DNA of 64,000 nt, taken from assembly GCF_007827815.1 (NCBI RefSeq), contig NZ_VITH01000002.1:310001-374000 (forward strand), written 5' to 3'. Both the position numbers and the translations under genes were made by a program. The notes beneath the pieces are model-generated. The model saw only the letters and a program-made list of their open reading frames with translations. It was not told the origin of the DNA and searched no databases. Each line of letters opens with the position of its first letter. Positions within the stretch are counted from its first letter, which is position 1. This document shows positions 57,003 to 64,000 of this stretch, in pieces. This DNA comes from Azospirillum brasilense (GTDB lineage Bacteria; Pseudomonadota; Alphaproteobacteria; Azospirillales; Azospirillaceae).

Positions 57003-57668
57003 ATGAGCCGAATTCTGATTGCGGACGATCATCCGCTGGTGCGCGACGCCCTGCGCAGCGCCGTCCTCTATTCCTGCCAGGCGCAGGAGATCCACGAGGC
57101 CGGTTGCCTGGACGAAACCATCTCCATCCTCGACTCCATGCACGGCGGCAAGGGGGAGCCGGACCTCGTCCTGCTCGACCTCAACATGCCGGGCATGAAC
57201 GGTCTGACCGGGCTGATCGCCCTGCGCCGCCGCTTCCCGGCCATCCCTGTCGCCGTCGTCTCGGCGCACGAGGACCGCAAGGTGATGCTGGAGGCGGTGC
57301 GTTGCGGCGCCGCCGGCTTCATCCCGAAATCGACGCCGCGGGACGCCATCGCCGGCGCGCTGCGCCAGATTCTGGCCGGGGAGGTCTATCTGCCCGCCTC
57401 GGTCGAGGAGGGCGCCGCGGCGGAGGACGAGGAAACGGCGGAGATCGCCCGCCGCCTGTCGACCCTGACGGCGCAGCAGCTTCGCGTGCTGGAGATGCTG
57501 GGCACCGGCAAGCTGAACAAGGAAATCGCCTATGAGCTGAGCATCACGGAAACCACCGTGAAGGCCCATGTCTCGGCGATCCTGCAAAAACTGAAGGTCT
57601 ACAGCCGCACCCAGGCCGTGGTCTTTGCCAACCGCCTGCAACTGGAGAAGGCCCGCTTCGGCATCTGA
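57003..57668 (+). CDS. NarL/LuxR-family response regulator
   Basis: 221 residues: a receiver domain (about 3-120) with acidic pocket ADDHP, phospho-accepting aspartate in LLDLNMPGMNG and Lys in PKSTP, followed by a LuxR-type helix-turn-helix (LTAQQLRVLEMLGTGKLNKEIAYELSITETTVKAHVSAIL, about 152-195). It resembles the regulators (ErbR/AgmR, EraR, ExaE types) that control PQQ alcohol oxidation. No sensor kinase is encoded nearby. The regulator is likely to act on the exaA region. Confidence 0.9.
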   Translation: MSRILIADDHPLVRDALRSAVLYSCQAQEIHEAGCLDETISILDSMHGGKGEPDLVLLDLNMPGMNGLTGLIALRRRFPAIPVAVVSAHEDRKVMLEAVRCGAAGFIPKSTPRDAIAGALRQILAGEVYLPASVEEGAAAEDEETAEIARRLSTLTAQQLRVLEMLGTGKLNKEIAYELSITETTVKAHVSAILQKLKVYSRTQAVVFANRLQLEKARFGI

Positions 57669-57684
57669 CCGGGCGGGCCTTTAC
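57648..57684 (+). terminator. Terminator overlapping the end of the response-regulator gene
   Basis: AAGGCCCGC (57648-57656) and GCGGGCCTT (57673-57681) form a perfect 9-base stem, followed by a short TTTA. The left arm lies in the coding sequence. The T-tract is short, so it may be weak. Confidence 0.5.
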
Positions 57685-57687
57685 CGT

Positions 57688-58122
57688 TCAGCGGTTCCGC
57701 ATCCGCCGCGCGTCCGCGGCGGCGCGCGCCGCCTCTTGCCCCGGATCGCCCCGCCCGAAGCCGAGCGGCACCGGTCCGTCGAGCCAGCCGAAGCCGTCCA
57801 GGCTATGGCCGTCGAACTCCGCCCAATCCGACCAGTCCTTGTCCTTGCTGCGCCGCTTCGCCTCGGCCTTGCGCACGGCGCGCCGTGCCTCCAGGCCGGG
57901 GTCGCGCCGCCCGAGCTGTTCATCACGCGTCGTCCGCTCGATGATGACGATGGAGGACCCGGTGGCGGAATCGCCGATGATCGCCAGATCGCGCGACCGG
58001 TCCGCGTGGTTGGGGCCGGGACCGTGCTGGTCGAGGATCACGATCTCCCCGGCGCGCGCCGCGCCGGACAGGAGCGTCAGGCCGGCGCCCAGCAGAATCA
58101 ATGGAAGGTACAGGGTGCGCAT
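57688..58122 (-). CDS. Hypothetical exported protein
   Basis: 144 residues with a signal peptide (RTLYLPLILLGAGLTLLSGAARA, about residues 2-24). The mature part is charged and low in hydrophobics (RRAVRKAEAKRRSKDKDW) with a C-terminal Ala/Arg-rich tail (ARAAADARRMRNR). Not recognised. The start is one of two neighbouring ATGs; GGAG lies upstream. Position between the regulator and the importer suggests but does not show a link to the PQQ region. Confidence 0.6.
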   Translation of the reverse strand: MRTLYLPLILLGAGLTLLSGAARAGEIVILDQHGPGPNHADRSRDLAIIGDSATGSSIVIIERTTRDEQLGRRDPGLEARRAVRKAEAKRRSKDKDWSDWAEFDGHSLDGFGWLDGPVPLGFGRGDPGQEAARAAADARRMRNR

Positions 58123-58212
58123 CATCGTCTCCGCCGGTGTCATCGCAGCGGGACAGACTGCGCCCGGCGGACGGCGGCGGGTGTGAGCCGCTTCACAGTT
58201 TCACCGAAAGAC

Positions 58213-58923
58213 TCAAGCGAGCAGCCGGAAAGCCGGATCGGGCCGGGCCAGCAGATCCGCCCGCACGCGCTCGACCAGCGCGTCGTCGCGCAGGGCGCGC
58301 GGCGTTTCCAGCGGCACCTCCGCCGCCACCCGCGTCGGGCCTGGGGCCATCACCAGGATGCGGTCGGCCAGCTGGATCGCCTCGCGCAGATTGTGGGTGA
58401 CGAACAGCACGGTGGCCGGGGACCGCTCCAGCATCGTCGCGAGGAGGGCGCGCATCCGCTGCGCCGTCGGTTCGTCCAGCGAGACGAAGGGCTCGTCCAT
58501 CAGCAGCAGGCCCGGCTCCACCGCGAAGGCGCGGGCGAGCGCCACCCGCCGCGCCATGCCGCCGGACAGGCGGCCCGGATACGCGTCGGCCACCGCCTCC
58601 AGCCCCATGGCGGCCAGCCAGCGCTCCGCCGTGCCGTCGCTCCGCCGGGCCTTAGGCAGCACCAGCGCCACGTTCTGGCGCACCGTGCGCCAGGGCAGCA
58701 GGCGGGGCGTCTGAAAGACGCAGCCGAGCACCGGCTCCGGCCCGCCGAAGTCGAGCGTTCCGTCGAAATCACGGTCCAGCCCGGCGGCGATGGTCAGCGC
58801 GGTGGTCTTGCCGCATCCGGACGGGCCGACCAGCGCCAGGAACTCGCCCGGCGCCGCCGTCAGCGACAGGCCGCGGATGACCTCCCGCCCGGCGAAGCGC
58901 TTGGAGCGGATCTCAAGCCTCAG
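58213..58923 (-). CDS. ABC transporter ATPase, NitT/TauT type
   Basis: About 236 residues with Walker A GPSGCGKTT, a LSGGMARRVALARAFA signature, Walker B LLLMDEPFVSLDE and switch VTHNLREAI. Importer ATPase of the nitrate/sulfonate/taurine group. No ATG, GTG or TTG is in frame near the expected start; I place it at a CTG (MRLEIRSK if read as start) that overlaps the permease stop by 11 bases. The start is therefore uncertain. Confidence 0.82.
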   Translation of the reverse strand: MRLEIRSKRFAGREVIRGLSLTAAPGEFLALVGPSGCGKTTALTIAAGLDRDFDGTLDFGGPEPVLGCVFQTPRLLPWRTVRQNVALVLPKARRSDGTAERWLAAMGLEAVADAYPGRLSGGMARRVALARAFAVEPGLLLMDEPFVSLDEPTAQRMRALLATMLERSPATVLFVTHNLREAIQLADRILVMAPGPTRVAAEVPLETPRALRDDALVERVRADLLARPDPAFRLLA

Positions 58924-59671
58924 CGCGCACCGGCCGCCAGCGGGTGAACCGCTGCTCGACGGGTTGCAGGACGCAGAGCTCGAGAAGTTGGACGACGGCC
59001 ACGAAGGCGACGGTGTACGCAAGAATGCCGGCCACATCGAACATCTGGAAAAAGAGGTGGATCTGAAATCCCACCCCGTCGCTGCGGCCCAGAAGCTCGA
59101 CCACCAGCACGATCTTCCAGATCAGCGCAAGGCCGGACCGCGCCGCCGCGGCGAAGTAGGGGGTGAGCTGGGGCAGCAGCACATGGCGCAGCACGTCGGA
59201 CCGCGCCATGCGGAAGGTCCGCGCCATCTCCACATACTGTTCGTCGATGGCGCGCGTCCCTTCGCGCAGGACGACCACGACGTTGGGGATCTTGTTGACG
59301 GCGACCGCGCCGACCGCCGCCGCCTCGGTCAGGCCGAACCAGACATAGGCGAGCACGATGACGACCAGCGCCGGGATGTTCAGGAACACGGTCAGCCACA
59401 GCCCGAACAGCCGGTCGGCGGTGGCCGAGCGGCCGAGCAGGATGCCCAGCGCCGAGCCGATGGACATGGCGATGACGAAAGCCGCGGCCATCCGCGCCAG
59501 CGTGATCCCCAGGTGATGGAACAGCGCGCCGTCCGCCGCCTCGCGGACCAGGACGGACAGCACGGCGGCGGGGCCGGGCAGGCTGCGGCTGGCCGCCAGT
59601 TCGGCGGCGACGGCCCACAGCCCGACCAGCAGAGCCAGCGACAGGACCGGGGCCAGCCGCCGCCACCGCAT
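58913..59671 (-). CDS. ABC transporter permease, NitT/TauT type
   Basis: 252-residue membrane protein with six helices and the BPD_transp_1 signature (ARTFRMARSDVLRHVLLPQLTPYFAAAARSGLALIWKIVLV). Its ATG overlaps the binding-protein stop by one base (TGATG). Partner of the neighbouring ATPase and binding protein. Substrate unknown. Confidence 0.9.
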   Translation of the reverse strand: MRWRRLAPVLSLALLVGLWAVAAELAASRSLPGPAAVLSVLVREAADGALFHHLGITLARMAAAFVIAMSIGSALGILLGRSATADRLFGLWLTVFLNIPALVVIVLAYVWFGLTEAAAVGAVAVNKIPNVVVVLREGTRAIDEQYVEMARTFRMARSDVLRHVLLPQLTPYFAAAARSGLALIWKIVLVVELLGRSDGVGFQIHLFFQMFDVAGILAYTVAFVAVVQLLELCVLQPVEQRFTRWRPVRAEA

Positions 59672-60657
59672 CAGAAGCGGACCCCCGGCCAGAAGGTGCC
59701 GTCCGGCAGGGCCATGGCGTTGCCCACCAGCTCCCGCCCGCCGAGCTTGGCCATCAGCCCGTAGAGTTTGGCCGCGGCCTCCCGCTCCTCCTCCGTCCAA
59801 TGCTGCGGGATGCCGGCGCGGAACTGGTCGCGCAGTGCCGCCCAGGTGGCCTCGTCCTCCGCCTTCATCAGCGGGCGCAGCCGGTTCCATTCCGCGTCGG
59901 ATTGCGCCATGATCGCCTTGGCCTTGCGTGAGGCGGCGACGAAGGCGTCGAGCGCCGCCGGGTTGGCCTTGGCCCAGCCCTCATGGAAGACGAAGCCGAC
60001 CGCCGGCACCTGGGCCGACAGGCCGAGGTCCCGCATCATCCCCTCCACCCCGATAACCGTCCGCATGCCCGCTGCCTGGAGGCGGGCGGCGTAGGGCCAG
60101 AAATTCAGCACGGCGTCCAGCTCCCCTGTCGTGGCCTTCTGGTTGAGCAGGGGCGGGGCGGCGAAGACAGGCGTTGCCGCGGCGTCGAGGTCGAGCGCGT
60201 AGCGGTCGCGGGCCAGCGCCTTCAGCAGCAGCCAGCTCTTGTCGATGGGGGTTCCGGCGACGCCGATGCGCCGGCCCTTCAGGTCGGCGACGGAGGTGAT
60301 GGGGGAAGCCGCCGGAACCATCAGCGCGCCGACCGCCGCGGAATGGGGAATGAAGGTCAGGTCGGCCCCCGCCGCGCGCTGGCGGGCCACCCACAGCCAG
60401 TCGCTGGCGATCATGTCCACCGCCCCGCCCTGCAGCGCGATCTGCGCCGCCTGACCGCTCGCCAGCTCCATCAGCTTCAGCTCGAAGCCGGCGGCCTCGT
60501 CCAGCCGGTGGTGGCGGATGACGTCCAGCTCCCAGCTGACCGTGCCGAACTTCAGCACCCCGATGGTCACCGTGGGCCGGTCCGCCGCACGCGCCACGGT
60601 GGCGACGCAGACCAGCGCCAGGACCAGAAACAGCCGGACGAGGGACATCAGGCGCAT
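59671..60657 (-). CDS. ABC transporter substrate-binding protein, NitT/TauT/SsuA type
   Basis: 328 residues with a signal peptide (about 1-24) and a family-9-like fold (PTVTIGVLKFGTVSWELDVIRHH, then LKGRRIGVAGTPIDKSWLLLKAL). The set of binding protein, permease and ATPase is a complete importer. Its presence beside the PQQ and CXXCW genes suggests import of a compound needed by the quinoprotein system, but the ligand could equally be a sulfonate or other small organic anion. Divergent from the small peptide gene. Confidence 0.9.
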   Translation of the reverse strand: MRLMSLVRLFLVLALVCVATVARAADRPTVTIGVLKFGTVSWELDVIRHHRLDEAAGFELKLMELASGQAAQIALQGGAVDMIASDWLWVARQRAAGADLTFIPHSAAVGALMVPAASPITSVADLKGRRIGVAGTPIDKSWLLLKALARDRYALDLDAAATPVFAAPPLLNQKATTGELDAVLNFWPYAARLQAAGMRTVIGVEGMMRDLGLSAQVPAVGFVFHEGWAKANPAALDAFVAASRKAKAIMAQSDAEWNRLRPLMKAEDEATWAALRDQFRAGIPQHWTEEEREAAAKLYGLMAKLGGRELVGNAMALPDGTFWPGVRF

Positions 60658-60672
60658 GGCACCGCCCCTGCG
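60657..60672 (+). promoter_or_regulatory. Candidate sigma-54 promoter
   Basis: TGGCACCGCCCCTGCG has GG and GC separated by ten bases (60658-60659 and 60670-60671), matching the -24/-12 layout. The TTGC box is imperfect (CTGC). It would drive the small peptide gene about 95 bases downstream. Confidence 0.35.
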
Positions 60673-60776
60673 TCAAAAATTGCATTTGTATGGAGGGTGG
60701 GCCGCGTCATGGTTGCGCGGTGGACCGGGCGGCGGATTGGCCACCGCCCGTGTCCCATCACAAGGAGGTGTCGAGG

Positions 60777-60851
60777 ATGGAAAGAATCCTCACTCTCCTG
60801 ATCCTGCTGCTTCGGGTGATCAAGAATATCCTTGATCTCCTGAACCGCTAA
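60777..60851 (+). CDS. Small hydrophobic amphipathic peptide, 24 residues
   Basis: A complete ATG to TAA frame with AAGGAGG eight bases before the ATG, the strongest ribosome site in this region. The product starts MERILTLLILLL and ends LDLLNR, with charged residues E2, R3, R13, K16, D20 and R24 spaced along a leucine/isoleucine-rich helix, giving an amphipathic or membrane-seeking peptide with slight positive charge. It is not PqqA (no Glu-x3-Tyr). A 13-base hairpin follows 11 bases after the stop. It could be a membrane peptide, a type I toxin-like peptide, a leader peptide or a partner of the adjacent transporter. Unrecognised. Confidence 0.6.
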   Translation: MERILTLLILLLRVIKNILDLLNR

Positions 60852-60861
60852 GGATCGGGCC

Positions 60862-60893
60862 GGGAGGCAGGGGTGGCTAGACCCCTGTCTCCC
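60862..60893. terminator. Strong hairpin after the small peptide gene
   Basis: GGGAGGCAGGGGT (60862-60874) and ACCCCTGTCTCCC (60881-60893) pair over 13 bases with one mismatch. No T-run follows on the plus strand, so it may stabilise the small mRNA rather than terminate. Confidence 0.55.
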
Positions 60894-61096
60894 TAGCCTG
60901 ATGATGATGCGTCCTGCGGTCGTTTGCAAGGCAGGCCTCTGCGGTGCGGTGGCGCAGCGGAACGCGGGAATCCCACGATGGCGAACGGTGAGCTTAGGCC
61001 TCGTCCGCCGGTCCCCGGTATTCGACTATCGGGCAACTTGACCCTGTCGGGCACGGGGGGATTTCGTGGATGCCGCAGAACAATGGGGGAGGGAAC

Positions 61097-61657
61097 GTGG
61101 TGCGCGGACGATGGCTGGGCGCCGCCGGGCTGGCGCTGCTGCTGGCCGGGCCGGCGGGAGACGCCGCGGCGGACGCGGTTCCGGTGCCGGACGGCTACCG
61201 GATGACCGAATACCGGTCGCCGACCCCGGCCTCGCTGCCTGGGGCCGAGACGGTGAACACGGTGCGGGCCCGCGCTCTGGTGGAGTCGGGGGCGGCCCTT
61301 CCGATCAACGTGATGAAGCTGGACCGCAGCACGCTGCCCGGCGGTCCCTGGCTGGTGCCGAAGCCCTTTCCGCAAATCCCCGGCAGCGTCTGGCTGCCCA
61401 ACGTCGGGCTCGGCGCACTGACGCCGGAACTGGACGGCTATTTCCGGGCCAACCTGGAGCGGCTGACCGGCGGCGACCGCGGGCGCGGCCTGCTGTTCTA
61501 CTGTCTGGCGGACTGCTGGATGTCGTGGAACGCGGGCAAGCGCGCCCTGGAGATGGGCTACCGCCGCGTCCTCTGGTACCGCGACGGGGCGGACGGCTGG
61601 GCCGAGGCGGGCCTGCCGACCGAGGAGGGGAAGCCGGTTCCGGTCGCCGCACCGTAA
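61097..61657 (+). CDS. PQQ-dependent catabolism-associated CXXCW-motif protein
   Basis: 186 residues with a signal peptide (about 1-27) and a rhodanese-like fold. The family motif is present as C136-x3-C140-W141 (FYCLADCWMSWN). Members accompany PQQ alcohol dehydrogenase and methanol dehydrogenase genes, function unknown, possibly a thiol or sulfur relay. The GTG follows GGGGAGGGAAC; an ATG nine codons upstream is possible. Confidence 0.87.
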   Translation: MVRGRWLGAAGLALLLAGPAGDAAADAVPVPDGYRMTEYRSPTPASLPGAETVNTVRARALVESGAALPINVMKLDRSTLPGGPWLVPKPFPQIPGSVWLPNVGLGALTPELDGYFRANLERLTGGDRGRGLLFYCLADCWMSWNAGKRALEMGYRRVLWYRDGADGWAEAGLPTEEGKPVPVAAP

Positions 61658-61667
61658 CCGGCTTTTC
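61631..61667 (+). terminator. Terminator at the end of the CXXCW gene
   Basis: AAGCCGGTT (61631-61639) and AACCGGCTT (61656-61664) form a perfect 9-base stem followed by TTC, reaching over the gene's stop codon. It separates this gene from a convergent cytochrome gene. Confidence 0.7.
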
Positions 61668-61672
61668 TGTGC

Positions 61673-62065
61673 TTACTGCTTCAGCGACTTCAGGAAGGCG
61701 ATCAGATAGTCCTGCTCCGCCGGGTCGGTGATGGCGACGTGGCGCATGCGGGTGCCCGGCACGAAATTGTCGTTGCCGGCGATCCAGTGGCGCAGGTTGT
61801 CCTCGGTCCAGGTGATGTTGGACGCCTTCAGCGCGTTGGAATAGTCGAAACGCGGGATCGAACCGGCCTTGCGTCCGACGACGTTGTACAGGCTCGGGCC
61901 GAAGGCGTTCTTGCTGGAATCCAGCGAGTGGCAGGCCGCGCACTGATGGAAGATCTGCTTGCCGGCGGCCTCCTCGGCCGTCTTGGGCTGCGGCCCGCTT
62001 TCGGCGTTGGCCGTCCCGGCGGCAAGCAGAAGGGCGGCGGCAATGACGAATCTGGAAACGGTCAT
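61673..62065 (-). CDS. Class I cytochrome c
   Basis: 130 residues with a signal peptide (about 1-21), heme motif CAACH (42-46) and Met ligand M107 in GTRMRHVAI; FGPSLYNVVGRKAG is typical of cytochrome c2/c-type families. It could accept electrons from the quinoprotein relay and pass them to an oxidase. ATG chosen by signal peptide and GGAG nine bases upstream. Confidence 0.93.
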   Translation of the reverse strand: MTVSRFVIAAALLLAAGTANAESGPQPKTAEEAAGKQIFHQCAACHSLDSSKNAFGPSLYNVVGRKAGSIPRFDYSNALKASNITWTEDNLRHWIAGNDNFVPGTRMRHVAITDPAEQDYLIAFLKSLKQ

Positions 62066-62212
62066 GTGAGATGGCTCCCCAGCCAAGACTCCGCGGCGCC
62101 GGTCGCGGCGGCGGTCGATGCCGTGCATTTTAAGGGGCTGGGTCGGGCCGCCGAATTGGACTTTGGAACAAGCCCGCATACGCAATGAGGTTTTGGGGCC
62201 GGTCCTGTTGCC

Positions 62213-62608
62213 TCACGCCCCGTACTGTTCGTCCGTGACCTTTTCCATCCAGTCGACGGCCTTGCCGTCCAACTGCTCCTGGATGGCGATGTGGGTCATG
62301 AACATGGTCGGCGACGCGCCGTGCCAGTGCTTCTCGCCGGGCGGAAACCAGACGACGTCGCCGGGGCGGATCTCCTCGATGGGGCCGCCGTCGCGCTGGA
62401 CCCGGCCGACGCCGGCGGTGACGATCAGGGTCTGCCCCAGGGGATGGGTGTGCCACGCCGTGCGGGCGCCGGGTTCGAAGGTGACGCTGGCCGCCGCGGT
62501 GCGGGCCGGGGTTTCGGTCTGAACGAGGGGGTCGATGCGGACCGTGCCGGTGAACCAGTCGGCCGGTCCGGTGACGGATGGCTGCGCGCCAACCCGAATG
62601 ATCTCCAT
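62213..62608 (-). CDS. Cupin-domain protein
   Basis: 131-residue single-cupin protein. Motif 1 [18 protein letters not shown] and motif 2 [19 protein letters not shown] give a His-rich metal site. Family includes small dioxygenases, isomerases and lyases, so the reaction cannot be assigned. Soluble, no signal peptide. It stands alone upstream of tRNA-Leu on the same strand. Confidence 0.85.
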   Translation of the reverse strand: MEIIRVGAQPSVTGPADWFTGTVRIDPLVQTETPARTAAASVTFEPGARTAWHTHPLGQTLIVTAGVGRVQRDGGPIEEIRPGDVVWFPPGEKHWHGASPTMFMTHIAIQEQLDGKAVDWMEKVTDEQYGA

Positions 62609-62716
62609 GGTCGAATCCTCCGCTGTGGCCCCAAGGCCGGGGCTGCGTGACGGAAACAAGCGGGGAGGGCGGATGTGGCCTTGCGGCGGTCCGCGGATCG
62701 GGCACAGGAGGGAAGA

Positions 62717-62803
62717 TGGTGCGGGCGGTCGGACTCGAACCGACATATCCGTGAGGACGGCGGATTTTGAGTCCGCTGCGTCTACCAATTCCGCCACGCC
62801 CGC
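62717..62803 (-). tRNA. tRNA-Leu, anticodon CAA
   Basis: 87 bases including encoded CCA. Acceptor GCGGGCG/CGCCCGC, anticodon stem GCGGA/TCCGC with loop CTCAAAA (anticodon CAA, reads UUG), a variable arm (CGTCCTCACGGATAT) and T arm GTCGGTTCGAGTCCGAC. Promoter lies 45 bases upstream. Confidence 0.97.
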
Positions 62804-62846
62804 ACGGTGCCTGCCGGACCCGGCGCTCGTGGCGACCGGTGCCCGC

Positions 62847-62875
62847 TATATAGAGGGGAATTCGCCCTGGGACAA
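62847..62875 (-). promoter_or_regulatory. Promoter of tRNA-Leu
   Basis: On the minus strand TTGTCC (62870-62875) and TATATA (62847-62852) separated by 17 bases. Good sigma-70-like match with a short leader to the tRNA. Confidence 0.7.
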
Positions 62876-62940
62876 AGTGTTTTGTGCGGATGCGTCGGCG
62901 TGTCTGGCCTAAGCCTGTGGGGCGCGCTAATCTCACCCGC

Positions 62941-63468
62941 ATGATGAACCGCCTCCCCATCGACGATCCGCGCTACACCGCCGGGCTTCTGGCCATCGCC
63001 AGCGCCGGCGTGCTGGCCGCCGCGCTGTTTTTCCAGTTCGCGCTGGGCTACCAGCCCTGCGTCCTGTGCCTGTGGCAGCGCGTGCCCTATGGCGCCGTGA
63101 TGGCCTTCGGCATCGTCACCCTGCTGTTCCGCCAGTGGCGCGGGCTGGGCGACGCGCTGCTGGTGGCGAGCGGGCTGGCCCTGCTGGCCGGCGCGGGGAT
63201 CGCCGCCTACCATGTCGGGGTGGAGCAGCATTGGTGGGCCGGCACCTCGGCCTGCGGCGCCAGCGGACGGGCGCCCCAGACGCTGGAGGAGTTGCGCGCC
63301 CAGGTGCTCGCCGCCCCGGTCACCCGCTGCGACGAAGTGGCGTGGTCGCTGTTCGGGATTTCGATGGCGGGCTACAACGTCGTGATTTCGCTGGCGCTGT
63401 CCGCCTTCGCCTTCGCGGCGGCCCGCGCCGCCTACATCCGGACCTCGGTTTCCAGGACCTTCGCATGA
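62941..63468 (+). CDS. dsbB: Disulfide-bond formation protein B
   Basis: Inner-membrane protein that reoxidises DsbA and passes electrons to ubiquinone. About 175 residues with four helices and the cysteine pairs CVLC and a second pair around CGASG and TRCDEV. Adjacent ATGs are in frame; no strong ribosome site is visible. Overlaps coq7 by four bases (ATGA). The pairing with coq7 is apt, since both act with ubiquinone. Confidence 0.93.
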   Translation: MMNRLPIDDPRYTAGLLAIASAGVLAAALFFQFALGYQPCVLCLWQRVPYGAVMAFGIVTLLFRQWRGLGDALLVASGLALLAGAGIAAYHVGVEQHWWAGTSACGASGRAPQTLEELRAQVLAAPVTRCDEVAWSLFGISMAGYNVVISLALSAFAFAAARAAYIRTSVSRTFA

Positions 63469-64000
63469 CACCGCTCGACGCCACGGCCGCCACCGCTTCC
63501 ACCTCGTCCGCCACCCCGTCCACTGGCGAGTCGCCCACCCCCCGTCCCCGCCCGCGCGGACGCCTGCCCGGCGACCCGACTCCGGAACAGCGGTTGGCGC
63601 GGATCGTGCGCGTGGACCATGCCGGCGAGTATGGAGCCAAGCGCATCTACGAAGGCCAGCTCTCCGTCATGGGCCGGGGCCGGCACGCCAAGACCCTGCG
63701 CCACATGGCCGACCAGGAGCTGGAGCATCTCCAGTATTTCGAGAAGCAACTCGTTGCCCGTCAGGTTCGCCCCACCGTGCTGCAGCCGCTGTGGCACGTC
63801 GCCGGCTTCCTGCTGGGCGCCGGAACCGCGGTGATGGGCGAGCGGGCGGCCATGGCCTGCACCGTCGCCGTCGAGCAGGTCATCGACGGCCATTACGAGG
63901 CGCAGCTGAAGCACCTCGGCCCGGAAGAGGAGGAGTTGAAGACCTCCATCCTCAAATTCCAGGCGGAGGAGGTGGAGCACCGCGACATCGGCCTGCTCAA
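63465..64000 (+). CDS. coq7: Demethoxyubiquinone hydroxylase Coq7 (5' part)
   Basis: Diiron hydroxylase in ubiquinone biosynthesis. The window holds 178 codons, running off the right edge. A Thr/Ser/Pro-rich N-terminus (about 35 residues) precedes the ferritin-like domain, with RVDHAGEYGAKRIYEGQ, MADQELEHLQYFE and AVEQVIDGHYEAQL carrying Glu and His metal ligands, and FQAEEVEHRDIG before the cut. Confidence 0.95.
   Translation, partial: MTPLDATAATASTSSATPSTGESPTPRPRPRGRLPGDPTPEQRLARIVRVDHAGEYGAKRIYEGQLSVMGRGRHAKTLRHMADQELEHLQYFEKQLVARQVRPTVLQPLWHVAGFLLGAGTAVMGERAAMACTVAVEQVIDGHYEAQLKHLGPEEEELKTSILKFQAEEVEHRDIGLL

Noticed and set aside
53591-57004. 1137-codon open frame on the minus strand
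   Set aside because: Lies antisense to the SoxYZ-like, relay and exaA genes; its sequence is low in motifs and reflects the GC-rich third positions of the real genes.
60777-60851. Small peptide gene as pqqA
   Set aside because: PqqA needs Glu-x3-Tyr as the PQQ precursor; this peptide has no tyrosine.

Overview
The window is a very GC-rich bacterial chromosome segment with dense genes, almost all GC at third codon positions, and long open antisense frames that are shadows. Gene content and order point to an alphaproteobacterium, most like Azospirillum (Rhodospirillales): a five-gene F1-ATPase operon preceded by priA, the block obgE-proB-proA-nadD-rsfS-rlmH-gpmI-envC-ctpA-rppH, c-type cytochromes, PQQ alcohol oxidation and Coq7. 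The genus is an inference; no 16S rRNA is present.

Layout. 1-9 kb: priA, a lone Cache-domain protein, a small unknown gene, then atpH-A-G-D-C with a terminator. 9-25 kb: a ferritin-like protein, then a minus-strand housekeeping series read from rplU-rpmA and obgE-proB through proA, nadD, rsfS, rlmH, gpmI, envC and ctpA to rppH. It is interrupted between proB and proA by plus-strand genes for a di-heme cytochrome and a TauE/SafE permease. 25-35 kb: tRNA-Ser(CGA) and a branched-chain amino-acid-type ABC transporter whose five genes are split by queC and two tandem paralogues with degenerate GGDEF/EAL-like domains. 35-47.5 kb: an EpmC-like protein, a chemoreceptor, a GT2 plus GT39-like membrane glycosyltransferase pair, a serine hydrolase, an NTF2-fold protein, an unknown protein, a FAD/Rieske oxidoreductase and nadE.

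47.5-62 kb is the most distinctive region: a quinoprotein (PQQ) alcohol-oxidation island. It holds an ABC-2 exporter-like pair with a YVTN propeller and a periplasmic binding protein (the PedA1A2BC/Lut type of set), cytochrome c-550 PedF, a second binding protein, a SoxYZ-like carrier, a metallo-beta-lactamase-fold relay protein with a degenerate metal motif, an ExaA-type PQQ dehydrogenase with the Asp-x-Asp signature of lanthanide enzymes, a NarL-type response regulator, a NitT/TauT-type ABC importer, a CXXCW-family protein and another cytochrome c. A 24-codon gene for a hydrophobic amphipathic peptide with a perfect Shine-Dalgarno sequence and a following hairpin lies between the importer and the CXXCW gene. 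The genes probably oxidise alcohols in the periplasm, pass electrons to cytochromes and acquire or traffic the cofactor metal.

62-64 kb: a cupin, tRNA-Leu(CAA) with a clear promoter, dsbB, and coq7 running off the right edge. Translational coupling by 1-4 base overlaps (ATGA, GTGA, TGATG) is common throughout. A family of GC-rich palindromic intergenic repeats occurs at least four times.
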